NCBI RefSeq assembly: GCF_000368865.1
Contig: NZ_KB849727.1
Span: 186,001 to 250,000, forward strand
Direction: 5' to 3'
From: Acinetobacter bouvetii DSM 14964 = CIP 107468
GTDB lineage: Bacteria > Pseudomonadota > Gammaproteobacteria > Pseudomonadales > Moraxellaceae
DNA: 64,000 bases
The notes under the pieces were generated by a model. That model was given only the letters and a program-made list of their open reading frames with translations. It was not told the DNA's origin and searched no databases. The position numbers and the translations under genes were made by a program. Shown here piece by piece: positions 43,501 to 52,205 of the stretch; positions within the stretch are counted from its first letter, which is position 1; every line of letters starts with the position of its first letter.

Positions 43501-44037
43501 TTAGTCGGTAATGCTGACGTTTTTACCGCTTTTTAATTCAGCCATGCGGTCGTTCAATTCGCCATCCACATAATAAAGCTCTGTGAAACAGCCGATTTGA
43601 TCACGGGTATCAAAATAGGCCCAGCGGCAATTGCCGAATGGCCCTTCAAAGAAGCCTGCCATGGCTTTTTTGATGCCTAAATCAGTGTAATGCTGTTCAG
43701 CCTGCGCATATTCTTTGGCGTCTTTTTGACGGAAGCCGATGTGATGCGGGCCTTTGCCTTTATCATCCAGCCAGTCTTTATACACGCTTTGACCGCCATC
43801 ATGGCGCGCCAGCTCAATTAAAGTCTCACCGGCAAAGCCATAAGCGCAACTGAACTGAAAGTCACCCGGTTGGCCGTAGTACTCTTTTTCCTTTTGCGTT
43901 TGCGATAAACCTTCCGCAACGTTCCACACTTCCACGCCATTGGTTTTACTGAAAAAATCCATGGCCTGCTGCAAGTCTTCCACCACAAAACAGATTTGAT
44001 CAAAACGCTTGCTGAGCATTGCATTGACTTGTGACAT
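43501..44037 (-). CDS. Single-domain VOC protein (glyoxalase/epimerase-like)
   Basis: A 178-residue vicinal-oxygen-chelate protein with one betaalphabetabetabeta pair: an N-terminal FDQICFVVEDLQQAMDFF, then ETLIELARHD, GPHHIGFRQKD and FTELYYVDGE. His and Glu positions would form a metal site, as in glyoxalase I or methylmalonyl-CoA epimerase. It is shorter than the two extradiol dioxygenases of this region, so it is probably not a ring-cleavage enzyme; it may isomerise or protect an intermediate. It lies between ferredoxin and hydratase genes. Confidence 0.75.
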   Translation of the reverse strand: MSQVNAMLSKRFDQICFVVEDLQQAMDFFSKTNGVEVWNVAEGLSQTQKEKEYYGQPGDFQFSCAYGFAGETLIELARHDGGQSVYKDWLDDKGKGPHHIGFRQKDAKEYAQAEQHYTDLGIKKAMAGFFEGPFGNCRWAYFDTRDQIGCFTELYYVDGELNDRMAELKSGKNVSITD

Positions 44038-44048
44038 TTAAATGCTCC

Positions 44049-44264
44049 TTATGCCGTTTCTAAAATGCGAAAACTGATCGCTTGAGCTGGACAAGCACTG
44101 GCCAGTTCTTTAATTTCATCTTCACGGTCTAAATCCACCATATGCAGCTTAAGCTGTGCCACTTGACTGCCTTGCGGAATTTCAAAAATATCCTCAGACA
44201 TTAGGCACATACCGTAACCTTGGCATTGTTTACTGTCTAAAATGACTTCAATTTTCTGTGTCAT
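44049..44264 (-). CDS. [3Fe-4S]-type ferredoxin for the ring-hydroxylating dioxygenase
   Basis: A 71-residue ferredoxin with Cys14, Cys20 and Cys58-Pro. The middle ligand position of a 4Fe-4S motif is Tyr17 (CQGYGMC), so a [3Fe-4S] cluster is expected. Such ferredoxins serve P450s and the phd/nid/pht type of aromatic dioxygenases, best known from actinobacteria. It probably carries electrons from the reductase at 54740-55969 to the Rieske dioxygenase encoded just upstream. Confidence 0.88.
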   Translation of the reverse strand: MTQKIEVILDSKQCQGYGMCLMSEDIFEIPQGSQVAQLKLHMVDLDREDEIKELASACPAQAISFRILETA

Positions 44265-44300
44265 GAGATTTCATCCTTAAATCAAATACGGTGTTGTTTT

Positions 44301-44798
44301 TTATAAAAATACGCCAAGGTTGGGTGTACGCAGCACCGCTTCAGTCAATACCGCTTTGCGCTTCAGCAAACGCGCGCCTTGATCTGTGATTTTTAAAGTA
44401 TCCACGCGGCGGTAAGGAATGATATCGCCCTGCTCGTCATGGCCGCGCTGGCGGTACATAATGGTTGCGCTATGCACATTCACCACATCTGCTTGCTCAG
44501 TCGGTTCGATCATCACACTGCCGATAACACGCAGCGTTCGTGATGGCGGAACTTCCGCCCATGCCTGACCAGACGCCATGCGGTCAATACGCACTTTGAT
44601 GTGCGCCTTTGTATCTAATATGCGGTACGCATTCCCTGGGAATTCGTCTTTATAATGAAGTGAGCTGATGCGCAGCGGCACTTCATAGACAATTTCATCA
44701 TCCAAAAGCGCAAACCATTCGTCAAAACGGCGCTCATCCAACAATAGCGCTTCTTGCGCTAAAAAGTTATGTACAGTTTCGCGAGTTGTAAAATCCAT
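44301..44798 (-). CDS. Ring-hydroxylating dioxygenase beta subunit
   Basis: A 165-residue small subunit of the NTF2-like beta family. It begins MDFTTRETVHNFLAQEALLLDERRFDEWFALL, with YEVPLRI, and ends LKITDQGARLLKRKAVLTEAVLRTPNLGVFL, all typical of the family. It assembles with alpha into a hetero-hexamer and has a structural role. It starts directly at the alpha stop (adjacent codons), so expression is coupled. Confidence 0.9.
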   Translation of the reverse strand: MDFTTRETVHNFLAQEALLLDERRFDEWFALLDDEIVYEVPLRISSLHYKDEFPGNAYRILDTKAHIKVRIDRMASGQAWAEVPPSRTLRVIGSVMIEPTEQADVVNVHSATIMYRQRGHDEQGDIIPYRRVDTLKITDQGARLLKRKAVLTEAVLRTPNLGVFL

Positions 44799-46205
44799 TT
44801 ATGCCACTCCTTTTTGCTGCGCATTTTCATCCGCTAGGCAAGTTTCTTTGGCTTTTTTGCCTTCACGCATTTCTTTTAACCAGCGGCGCCAGAAGCCAAT
44901 TTGGCAGTATTCGCCATAAATTGATGGATGGAATTCACCTGGGCCTTTCCACTCAGGGTCTTTCCCCAATTGCTTTTGGCTATAGTGCAAATTTACTTGC
45001 TCTTTACGCATCCACGGGCTTTGCGCGCCTTTGGCAATACCTTCCCAAACTGCGGTGTCATCTGCTTCAAAAATACCGCCTGAACCGAAAGCATATTGCC
45101 CAGCTGCATAAGCTTTTTCTGCATAGGCTTCAGGTACAAAGCTGAACTCAAACTCGTAATTCCACAGCTCCATCACACCCGGCGCAACAGGCTGCCACAT
45201 GCGGATATTGGTAAATGGAATGGGCATTTCACCCGGTGCAGGCGGATGTGGCAGACGCATATAGCTGAAGTTCGGGAAAATCGTGCCAATCGTTGGCGGC
45301 ACTTCTTTGATCATTTTAATTTGAACTTCATCTAAATTTGAAAGATCAAAATTGGCTTGCAATTCTGGCGGATAACCCCAGTTCGGCAATGGAATACCCA
45401 CCATGCCAGACAAATCATGTCCAATAAAGCTGTTGCCGTTGCCAAAGTCGTAACCCGAAGCATGTGTGCTCACTTGGTTCACGCTTGGAATAAAGCCTGA
45501 ACTGGCTGCTGATAAATGGGCTGTACTCACGTGATAAGCATCACCGCAGAAGTTTTCTGCGCCGCTTTTCCAGTCTGCTTTGACTTGGAAGCGTTCAGGC
45601 TCTTTCAGCAGACGCACACCGTCTGGATGAATACCGAAAATAGCATCTAAAGCCCAAACGGTATCGCCTAAGTATTCACGTAATGGCGGCACATCTTCAT
45701 TTAACGATGCAAAGATGAAACCGTAAATGCTTTCGACTTTGGCTGCGCGAAGAAGTCCCCACTCTTTCGCGTCCAGCTTGCCGCCATAAGCATCTTTCAT
45801 GTGCGGCGCGCCCATCCAGTCGCCGTTGTTTTTATACACCCAGCCATGGTACGGGCATTTGAAGCTAGAGGCATTGCCTTTATCGTTATGACATACTTCT
45901 GTACCACGGTGACGGCAATGATTCAGCAGCACATTGATTTTATTTTCGCTGTCACGGGTCACAATGACTTTATCTAAACCTAAGCGGCGCAGTACATAGT
46001 CACCCGAATTTGGAATTTCAGTTTCATGTGCAATAAAAATCCAATTGCGGGTATAAATGCGCTCCATTTCTGCACGGAATACCGCATCATCATTAAAGAT
46101 ATCAATCGGCAAAAAGCCTTTATTGATGCTTGCCTCAACGCGATCACATAAATTGTCTACGTAATCTTCATCACTTCCTGCTGTCACTTGAATGTATTTG
46201 AACAT
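44799..46205 (-). CDS. Ring-hydroxylating dioxygenase alpha subunit (Rieske)
   Basis: A 468-residue catalytic subunit. The Rieske [2Fe-2S] ligands are C97, H99, C117 and H120 (CRHRGTEVC, CPYHGW). The mononuclear iron site is in GDAYHVSTAH, with bridging D222 and ligands H225 and H230; the carboxylate ligand probably lies in the EADD segment near residue 395. It should install a cis-dihydrodiol on an aromatic ring. By sequence flavour and its [3Fe-4S] ferredoxin it resembles phd/nid/phthalate-type enzymes rather than naphthalene NahAc. The substrate is unknown. Confidence 0.9.
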   Translation of the reverse strand: MFKYIQVTAGSDEDYVDNLCDRVEASINKGFLPIDIFNDDAVFRAEMERIYTRNWIFIAHETEIPNSGDYVLRRLGLDKVIVTRDSENKINVLLNHCRHRGTEVCHNDKGNASSFKCPYHGWVYKNNGDWMGAPHMKDAYGGKLDAKEWGLLRAAKVESIYGFIFASLNEDVPPLREYLGDTVWALDAIFGIHPDGVRLLKEPERFQVKADWKSGAENFCGDAYHVSTAHLSAASSGFIPSVNQVSTHASGYDFGNGNSFIGHDLSGMVGIPLPNWGYPPELQANFDLSNLDEVQIKMIKEVPPTIGTIFPNFSYMRLPHPPAPGEMPIPFTNIRMWQPVAPGVMELWNYEFEFSFVPEAYAEKAYAAGQYAFGSGGIFEADDTAVWEGIAKGAQSPWMRKEQVNLHYSQKQLGKDPEWKGPGEFHPSIYGEYCQIGFWRRWLKEMREGKKAKETCLADENAQQKGVA

Positions 46206-46305
46206 GTGACTCTCCTTCCATTTTTGTTATGCCTGCCTGGCGGTCAGATCAAAAACTGATCTGACAGTAAATTCGCTTGGTACTTAAAATGTTAAGATAA
46301 ACCGA

Positions 46306-47250
46306 TCAGCCTGCTTTCTTCGCAGGTCCATTAAATGGCGCCCAGTTCTGCTTGCGGAATTCCAGCAGGTAAGCTTGCGCATTGTCTTCATGCAAGGGCA
46401 ATTCACGCGGCACCCAGTCGGTATCCAGCTGGTCCATATCAGCATCGTATTCAAAACGGCAGCCGAGCGGGCCATCGAAATACCAGAACCAGTTCGACCC
46501 CAAACCGTGACGGCCTGGTCCCCAGAAGCTTTCATGCCCTGCTTTTTGGAAACGCTGGCCTGCCAGCATCAATTCGCTTGGACCTGAAAGATGGAATGAA
46601 ATGTGTTCTACACCTTTAATATGTTCAGGCGCTTGAATTAAAAACAGGGTGTGGTGGTCTGTTGTGCCGCCAGAACGCAGGAATGGCCCGCCGCCTAAAC
46701 GGTCACTGACACGGAAACCTAAACGTTTCACATAAAACGCTTCAGCTTTGGCTGCATCGGGTACAAATACCGCTGTGTGTGCAATGGTGCGCGGCTGAAT
46801 TTCAATAGAATGATCTACACCCAGCACGTTCAAAGCACGTACATGCGTTGCGCCTGGGGCATTGATTTTTTCGGCTGGAAGATTCAATTCACGGCGGATG
46901 CTGATTTGAAAACCAATGCTAATGCCTGAATCATCAACTGTCTCTAAAGCGCCATTGTCCAGCACCTTTACTTCACGGTCTGTGCTCAGTTCTGCTTGAA
47001 TGGCGTCTAAAGTGGCTTGGTCTGCAACGCCATAGACCATTTTGCGCAGCTGGCTCATCGACGGCAGTTTCGCTGGCAATGATGCATGGTCAGCTTCAGC
47101 TGCCAAAATACCCGTACCATTCAAGGTTTCGAAATAACGTCCAAAGGCTTGGTTCGGCACTTCGGTTAAGCCAAAGTCCTGCATAAATTTCACTGATGCG
47201 GCCAAATCATTTGCACCGTAAATCAGCTGATCAATCCCGATAATATTCAT
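46306..47250 (-). CDS. Extradiol ring-cleavage dioxygenase (type I, VOC)
   Basis: A 314-residue two-domain extradiol enzyme. The active-site iron ligands are visible as His in RTIAHTAVFV, His in KGVEHISFHL and Glu in GCRFEYDAD. GPGRHGLGSNWFWYFDGPLG is the conserved loop before the Glu. The start is ATG 47250 with AGGAG upstream; an ATG at 47331 adds unrelated residues. It opens a catechol-like ring by meta cleavage. It is a clear paralogue of the enzyme at 56968-57948, so two different diols are probably cleaved. Confidence 0.88.
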   Translation of the reverse strand: MNIIGIDQLIYGANDLAASVKFMQDFGLTEVPNQAFGRYFETLNGTGILAAEADHASLPAKLPSMSQLRKMVYGVADQATLDAIQAELSTDREVKVLDNGALETVDDSGISIGFQISIRRELNLPAEKINAPGATHVRALNVLGVDHSIEIQPRTIAHTAVFVPDAAKAEAFYVKRLGFRVSDRLGGGPFLRSGGTTDHHTLFLIQAPEHIKGVEHISFHLSGPSELMLAGQRFQKAGHESFWGPGRHGLGSNWFWYFDGPLGCRFEYDADMDQLDTDWVPRELPLHEDNAQAYLLEFRKQNWAPFNGPAKKAG

Positions 47251-47407
47251 TCCATTACTCCTGTATTCCATTCCTAGGAATACGCGTATTACTTTGATCT
47301 TTTTATGTTGCCGTTTGATTGCATCATGCATCGGCTATCGGATGCTCAGCATTGTGTCCAAATGGCTGAACATCCAATAGTAGATATAGTGCTAATTGAC
47401 TATTGAC

Positions 47408-48901
47408 TTAGCCTGTGAGCAATCCGTCCCAGCACATGTATTTCATTTCCAGAAATTCATCGATACCGTAATGTGATCCTTCACGGCCCAAACCGCTTTG
47501 TTTCACACCGCCGAATGGCGCAACTTCATTCGAAATTAAACCCGTATTAATACCGATCATGCCTGCTTCTAAAGCCTCAGAAGTACGCCAAACACGCGCG
47601 GCATTCTGACTATAAAGGTATGCAGCCAGTCCAAATTCGGTATCGTTGGCTTGCGCAATCACATCTTCATCTGTACTAAAGCGGATGAGCGGCGCAACTG
47701 GACCAAAAGTTTCATCATGCGCAATCACCATGTCTTTGGTGACATTGGTCAGAACGGTCGGTTCAAAGAAGAAACCGCCCAATTCGCTGCGTCGTCCACC
47801 GCACACCACCGATGCGCCATGCTCTACTGCATTGGCAATATGCGACTGCACTTTTTCCACCGCGCCAGCATCAATCAACGGGCCTTGTACAACACCTTCT
47901 TCCAAGCCATTGCCCACTTTCAGCTCTTTCACTTTTGCCGCTAGGCGCTGTGCAAATTCGTCATAAATCGCGTCTTGCACATAAATACGGTTGGCAGAAA
48001 TACACGCTTGACCCGTGTTACGGAATTTAGAGGCAATCACGCCATCTACCGCCAAGTTCAAGTCTGCATCATCAAACACAATTGATGGCGCGTTACCGCC
48101 GAGCTCCATCGAGCATTTTTTAATGGTGGCTGCTGACTGTTCCAGCAAAGTACGGCCCACTTCTGTGGAACCCGTAAACGTAATTTTACGAACCAGCGGA
48201 TGCGAGGTCAGAATGCCGCCAATAATGCGTGTATCGTTACCTGTTAGCACACTAAATACACCATCTGGCACACCAGCACGGCGTGCAAGCTCAGCCAAGG
48301 CCAAAGCCGTCATCGGCGTTTGGCTGGCAGGTTTCACCACCATGGTACAGCCGGCTGCCAGTGCAGGTCCTGCTTTACGGGTAATCATTGCCGCTGGGAA
48401 GTTCCAAGGCGTAATGGCTGCACAGACACCAATGGGCTGTTTTAATACCACAATACGCTGCGTGTCTTTCGGTGCTGGTAATACATCACCGCGGATACGT
48501 TTAGCTTCTTCTGCAAACCATTGCAGGAATGAAGATGCATAATCCATTTCACCGCGCGCTTCAGATAAAGGCTTGCCTTCTTCCAAAGTAATGATGGTCG
48601 CTAAGTCTTCTTTATTTTCCACCACCAGCTGATACCAGCGGTTGATGATTTCATAACGCTGTTTGGCTGTGGTTTTACGCCATTTTTCAAAAGCTGTTTG
48701 CGCTGTTGCAATCGCTGTATTGGTCTCTTCTTCCTTACAGCGCGGCAGTTTCACCAGCTCCAACCCTGTTGCAGGATTATTTAAGCTATACGTGCCATGA
48801 GCCGTTTCTTGCAGCCACTGACCATTAATAAATGCGCCTGTTTTCCAAAGGCTTGGATCTTTTAATAAATCCGCAGGATTGATCTGTGCAATGCTGTTCA
48901 T
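47408..48901 (-). CDS. NAD(P)-dependent aldehyde dehydrogenase
   Basis: A 497-residue aldehyde dehydrogenase. Motifs are TPWNFPAAMITRK, VVKPASQTP, ITFTGSTEVGR, the catalytic Glu in MELGGNAPSIVFD, and the catalytic Cys in NTGQACISANRIYV. It resembles succinate-semialdehyde dehydrogenases, but its place beside the aldolase suggests oxidation of the aromatic aldehyde or semialdehyde released in the pathway. Length is normal. Confidence 0.9.
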   Translation of the reverse strand: MNSIAQINPADLLKDPSLWKTGAFINGQWLQETAHGTYSLNNPATGLELVKLPRCKEEETNTAIATAQTAFEKWRKTTAKQRYEIINRWYQLVVENKEDLATIITLEEGKPLSEARGEMDYASSFLQWFAEEAKRIRGDVLPAPKDTQRIVVLKQPIGVCAAITPWNFPAAMITRKAGPALAAGCTMVVKPASQTPMTALALAELARRAGVPDGVFSVLTGNDTRIIGGILTSHPLVRKITFTGSTEVGRTLLEQSAATIKKCSMELGGNAPSIVFDDADLNLAVDGVIASKFRNTGQACISANRIYVQDAIYDEFAQRLAAKVKELKVGNGLEEGVVQGPLIDAGAVEKVQSHIANAVEHGASVVCGGRRSELGGFFFEPTVLTNVTKDMVIAHDETFGPVAPLIRFSTDEDVIAQANDTEFGLAAYLYSQNAARVWRTSEALEAGMIGINTGLISNEVAPFGGVKQSGLGREGSHYGIDEFLEMKYMCWDGLLTG

Positions 48902-48925
48902 AATTTAAATCCTTTACTCTTCGCC

Positions 48926-49945
48926 TTATTCAGGGAAACGGCCTTTCAGGAATTCGCTGTCTGGGTCATTGGTGCATGGCAAACCTGATGCAACAAGTCC
49001 TTGGCGCAGCACTTTCATTTGACGGTCTGGAATACGGGCAATCGGTGCGCGTAATGGGCCGCCGTTAAAGCCTGCTAACCAGTCCATGTATTTCCAGTGT
49101 GCACGGTTGATGTAGTTTGAACCTGGCATATAAGCGCCTGTCGCCACGCCGACTGCACCGCGTGCAGGCTGCGCTTGCCAGTACAATTTCATCGCTTCAT
49201 CAAAATTGCCTTCTTTGGCTAGATTAAAGGTTTTTACGAAATGATCACCCATCCACTGTGTATAGCTGGTTCCTGAGAATTGCATATCGGTATAACGAAG
49301 CAATGGAATCACGTCACTTTCAATTGGGCAGGTCACTACGATCTGATCGTTAAAGCGCTCGTAGCTGTCGATTAAACCAGCAATGTGCGGGAAGCCTTGC
49401 TCTGCTTTAAGTGACACGACATTTGGACAATCGTCGATTAAACGCTGAATCAATTCAGGCGACATGCCTTGCGGATGTACACGTTCAAAGCCCCAAAGCG
49501 GAATTGCAAATAGCATTACACCCAAATCCGTTGCATCACAAAATGCTTTGGTATAGTCATAAATGTCTTGTTCAGATGTCGGCCAGAAGTTTGACGGATA
49601 AGACAGCAAGACAATATCTGCGCCTGCTTTTTCAGCCAGTTTTACCGCACGAATATTTTCTTCTAATGTGCCAAAACCTGCGTGGAAGAATAAGCCGAGT
49701 TTGTCCCCTGCCTGATCTTTTGCCCATGCAGTAAATTGCGCATTTTCTTCAGGCGTAATCGCAACTTCTGTACATAGCAATGTGTAGGTGTAGCCTAAAT
49801 CGATGACTTTTTGGATATCGTGGCGAATGCCTTTCTCATTTAAACGGCTTAAATCTTGGCTATAGCTTGGAATGGTGACCGATGAACAGCCTTTTAAATG
49901 TTCCTTTGCCCACGCGCGTGCATCTTCACGTTTATAATCCGCCAT
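48926..49945 (-). CDS. DapA-superfamily hydratase-aldolase
   Basis: A 339-residue TIM-barrel protein of the dihydrodipicolinate synthase superfamily. The Schiff-base Lys is in NVVSLKAEQGF. The DapA tyrosine (YNVP) is Phe here (LFAIP), and the GTTGE loop is altered to LLCTE, so it is not DapA. Size and operon context suit a NahE/PhdG-like hydratase-aldolase that splits an arylidene-pyruvate into an aldehyde and pyruvate, for the aldehyde dehydrogenase next door. The Tyr loss makes the exact reaction uncertain. Confidence 0.78.
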   Translation of the reverse strand: MADYKREDARAWAKEHLKGCSSVTIPSYSQDLSRLNEKGIRHDIQKVIDLGYTYTLLCTEVAITPEENAQFTAWAKDQAGDKLGLFFHAGFGTLEENIRAVKLAEKAGADIVLLSYPSNFWPTSEQDIYDYTKAFCDATDLGVMLFAIPLWGFERVHPQGMSPELIQRLIDDCPNVVSLKAEQGFPHIAGLIDSYERFNDQIVVTCPIESDVIPLLRYTDMQFSGTSYTQWMGDHFVKTFNLAKEGNFDEAMKLYWQAQPARGAVGVATGAYMPGSNYINRAHWKYMDWLAGFNGGPLRAPIARIPDRQMKVLRQGLVASGLPCTNDPDSEFLKGRFPE

Positions 49946-50050
49946 GTTGAAACTCCTTATCCTTTTACTTGCTTAATCAATAATTTTTAAATGAATCACG
50001 TTTAAATCTGAATGTTTTCAGTTAAATACTGTGCTGTTCAATGCCGTCTT

Positions 50051-51052
50051 TTAACGGTCGATGGTGACAATGCTGTCTTGCATTTCTTGGTACAGATCTG
50101 CAGTTTTAGCATTGCGCAGCAGCATTTCTGCGGTCACGATGTCTTGCAGTGCAGAACCGACGGATTTGTAAATCACAATGTCTTCTGGCTTTTGGCGTAC
50201 TTGCACTTGACCTGTCATCACGTCTGACAGCGATACAGTTTTTGCTGCTACATCACAGCCAGCTTCAATAGCCACCAGTGAATCACCTGTTTCGTGCAGC
50301 ACTTCTTCTGGCATATCTGCGACAATTAAATGCGCAGCTTGCATAGTGGCAACATCCAGTTCGCGCTGTTCTGGCAAAGTTGAACTGACTGATACAATGG
50401 TCATGCCCGGCTCTAGCCACGCTGCATCAAAAACTGGCCCGCCGTCACGGCTGCGTGATGCGCACACCACCACATTGGCATGTTTGACCGCTTCTTCTGG
50501 GCTTGCGACGGCCTGGATGTCCAATCCATACAGTTCGGCAAATTCTTGTGCCAATTTTTCACGGTTGGCTTGTGTTGGGCTGTATACGCGGACTTTGCCA
50601 ATACGGCCTGTGGCATTTAAGGCATGTAAATGACTGCGGGCCAAAGCGCTTGAACCGAGTACGGCAATGTCCAGTTTGTCTGCTGCGGCCAAAGCGTTGA
50701 CTGCTACAGCTGAGCTGGCTGCGGTACGAATGTCTGTAATACGGTTGCCGTCAATCAGTGCAGCAAGGCGCATGGTGTCTTGGTCAAACAGTGAAATGAG
50801 GTAGCTGGCTTTTTTGTTTTTTGGGCTTGCAGCAATGAGTTTACAGCCCATATATTCTTTCGATGGCGACACTGCACATAAGCTGCGCAGCCAAAAGCCT
50901 TCCCCGCGCGCCATAGTACGCGGCGGTACCATAGCAGCTGATATTGGCTGTTTGTAGGCTTCGCTGAGTGCTTCTATCGCGCTTGGCCAAGTAGCTAATT
51001 CTGCGACATTATCATCATTGATAAATAAGGTTGGATGGTGTGCGTGGTTCAC
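50051..51052 (-). CDS. Ornithine cyclodeaminase/mu-crystallin family protein
   Basis: A 333-residue NAD(P)-binding protein of the OCD/mu-crystallin superfamily. Typical segments are GNRITDIRTAASSAVAVNALA and the Rossmann turn AVLGSSALARSHLHAL (a variant GxGxxx with Ser). Family members deaminate ornithine or reduce cyclic imines. It is the first gene of the catabolic operon, which is unusual. It could act on a nitrogen-containing intermediate, or replace the missing dihydrodiol dehydrogenase; both ideas are inference. Confidence 0.8.
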   Translation of the reverse strand: MNHAHHPTLFINDDNVAELATWPSAIEALSEAYKQPISAAMVPPRTMARGEGFWLRSLCAVSPSKEYMGCKLIAASPKNKKASYLISLFDQDTMRLAALIDGNRITDIRTAASSAVAVNALAAADKLDIAVLGSSALARSHLHALNATGRIGKVRVYSPTQANREKLAQEFAELYGLDIQAVASPEEAVKHANVVVCASRSRDGGPVFDAAWLEPGMTIVSVSSTLPEQRELDVATMQAAHLIVADMPEEVLHETGDSLVAIEAGCDVAAKTVSLSDVMTGQVQVRQKPEDIVIYKSVGSALQDIVTAEMLLRNAKTADLYQEMQDSIVTIDR

Positions 51053-51124
51053 TGCTGAACTCCGTTTCAGTCATTTTTTACTAATGTACTGAACCGAGGT
51101 ATGCGGAGCTAGCATGCAAGGTGT

Positions 51125-51152
51125 AAAGCAGATATCTATAAAATCAATATCT
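51125..51152. promoter_or_regulatory. LysR-type box upstream of the - strand catabolic operon
   Basis: AGATAT (51130-51135) and ATATCT (51147-51152) form a T-N11-A dyad. It shares AAAGCAG-W-TATCTA with the site at 56848-56861, suggesting one regulator binds both. It lies 73-100 bp before the first gene of the operon. Confidence 0.6.
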
Positions 51153-51283
51153 CAATAAAGCAGCAATAATCATTTATATAACTTAATTATTGACAACGAA
51201 ACAAAATTTATAACCGCCATACATCATTAAAAAACAATATGTTATTATTAAAAAATTACTTTTAAAAATTTGGGGGAAAATTT

Positions 51284-52204
51284 ATGGGTGTTATTAGTGA
51301 TTCAAAAGTAAAAACTTATACTTTCGTAGCGTTCAATCTTCGTTTACACCCTCATGAAAACAAAGATATTTATCGTAATTTTTTTAATTTTTTACAAAAA
51401 TCACAGTTATTTTCTCATACGGGATATAAATATAATGTTATTGGTGTAGATAAACAAAAATTTGAATCATATGATGAGTCACATGAAATTTTTTTAGGAC
51501 GTTTCATTCGTTATACAAATATTTATGATGCTAAATGGTATAACACTGAGAAAGATGAAGTAGAGCTCAAAGAAGATCTAAAGGATCTAATCCAAGTTCC
51601 AAATCATCTAAAATTAGATGGCACGATTTTTGACTTTATTTTTCTTCTAGAACCGCATATCTTGATTGTTCAAATCGATAATGATGAAACAGCCACGACA
51701 GCTAACACCATAAATAAATATTTCAATAAAATATTTAAAAATGAAGAATTTATAAAAAAATTCAAAGAAGGAGAGATAACTCCAATTTGTCAATCTAAAG
51801 ATGTTCAAATCCTTTTAGATAATCCACGCTTAAAATTTATTGAATTTATTATTAGACGACCAAATGCTGATTTATTCGCTGATTTAATTGAAGCTGAAGT
51901 ATTAGCAGATATGGAAGAAAGTAATTCAGAAGAATATAGATTTCAAATGGAGGCCCAAAATGGTAAATTTCTAAAACTCAGTGAGAGGTCTAAAGAAATT
52001 GGAGAAATATCTGCAGACAATGGGGAAATAAATGCTTTAGAAGTACCAAATGATTCTAGTAGATATAAAAAAATTAGTACTAGGGGTATTCCTCTTCAAG
52101 AGCCAATTACATTACCAACAGCATTAACTACTAAAGAAAAGTGGAAAAATATTTTATTAAGACTTAAACCTAAAATTAAAAAACTTTCACAGATAACCCC
52201 CTAA
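51284..52204 (+). CDS. DUF4747-like protein of an AT-rich insert
   Basis: A 306-residue protein that resembles my recollection of the DUF4747 family near its N-terminus (FVAFNLRLHPHENKDIYRNF, and LDGTIFDFIFLLEPHILIVQ). The C-terminal third is charged and low-complexity. No signal peptide or catalytic motif was recognised. It is strikingly AT-rich compared with flanking catabolic genes, with a GGGGG ribosome site, and 1 bp separates it from the next gene. It is probably acquired DNA. A defence or toxin role is a guess from the context type only. Confidence 0.6.
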   Translation: MGVISDSKVKTYTFVAFNLRLHPHENKDIYRNFFNFLQKSQLFSHTGYKYNVIGVDKQKFESYDESHEIFLGRFIRYTNIYDAKWYNTEKDEVELKEDLKDLIQVPNHLKLDGTIFDFIFLLEPHILIVQIDNDETATTANTINKYFNKIFKNEEFIKKFKEGEITPICQSKDVQILLDNPRLKFIEFIIRRPNADLFADLIEAEVLADMEESNSEEYRFQMEAQNGKFLKLSERSKEIGEISADNGEINALEVPNDSSRYKKISTRGIPLQEPITLPTALTTKEKWKNILLRLKPKIKKLSQITP

Positions 52205-52205
52205 C

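Noticed and set aside
47251..47331. N-terminal extension of the extradiol dioxygenase
   Set aside because: The added 27 residues are basic and unlike the family, and AGGAG precedes ATG 47250.
48015..48542. 175-residue open frame on the + strand inside the aldehyde dehydrogenase gene
   Set aside because: It is antisense to a gene with all catalytic motifs, has no ribosome site and matches no family.
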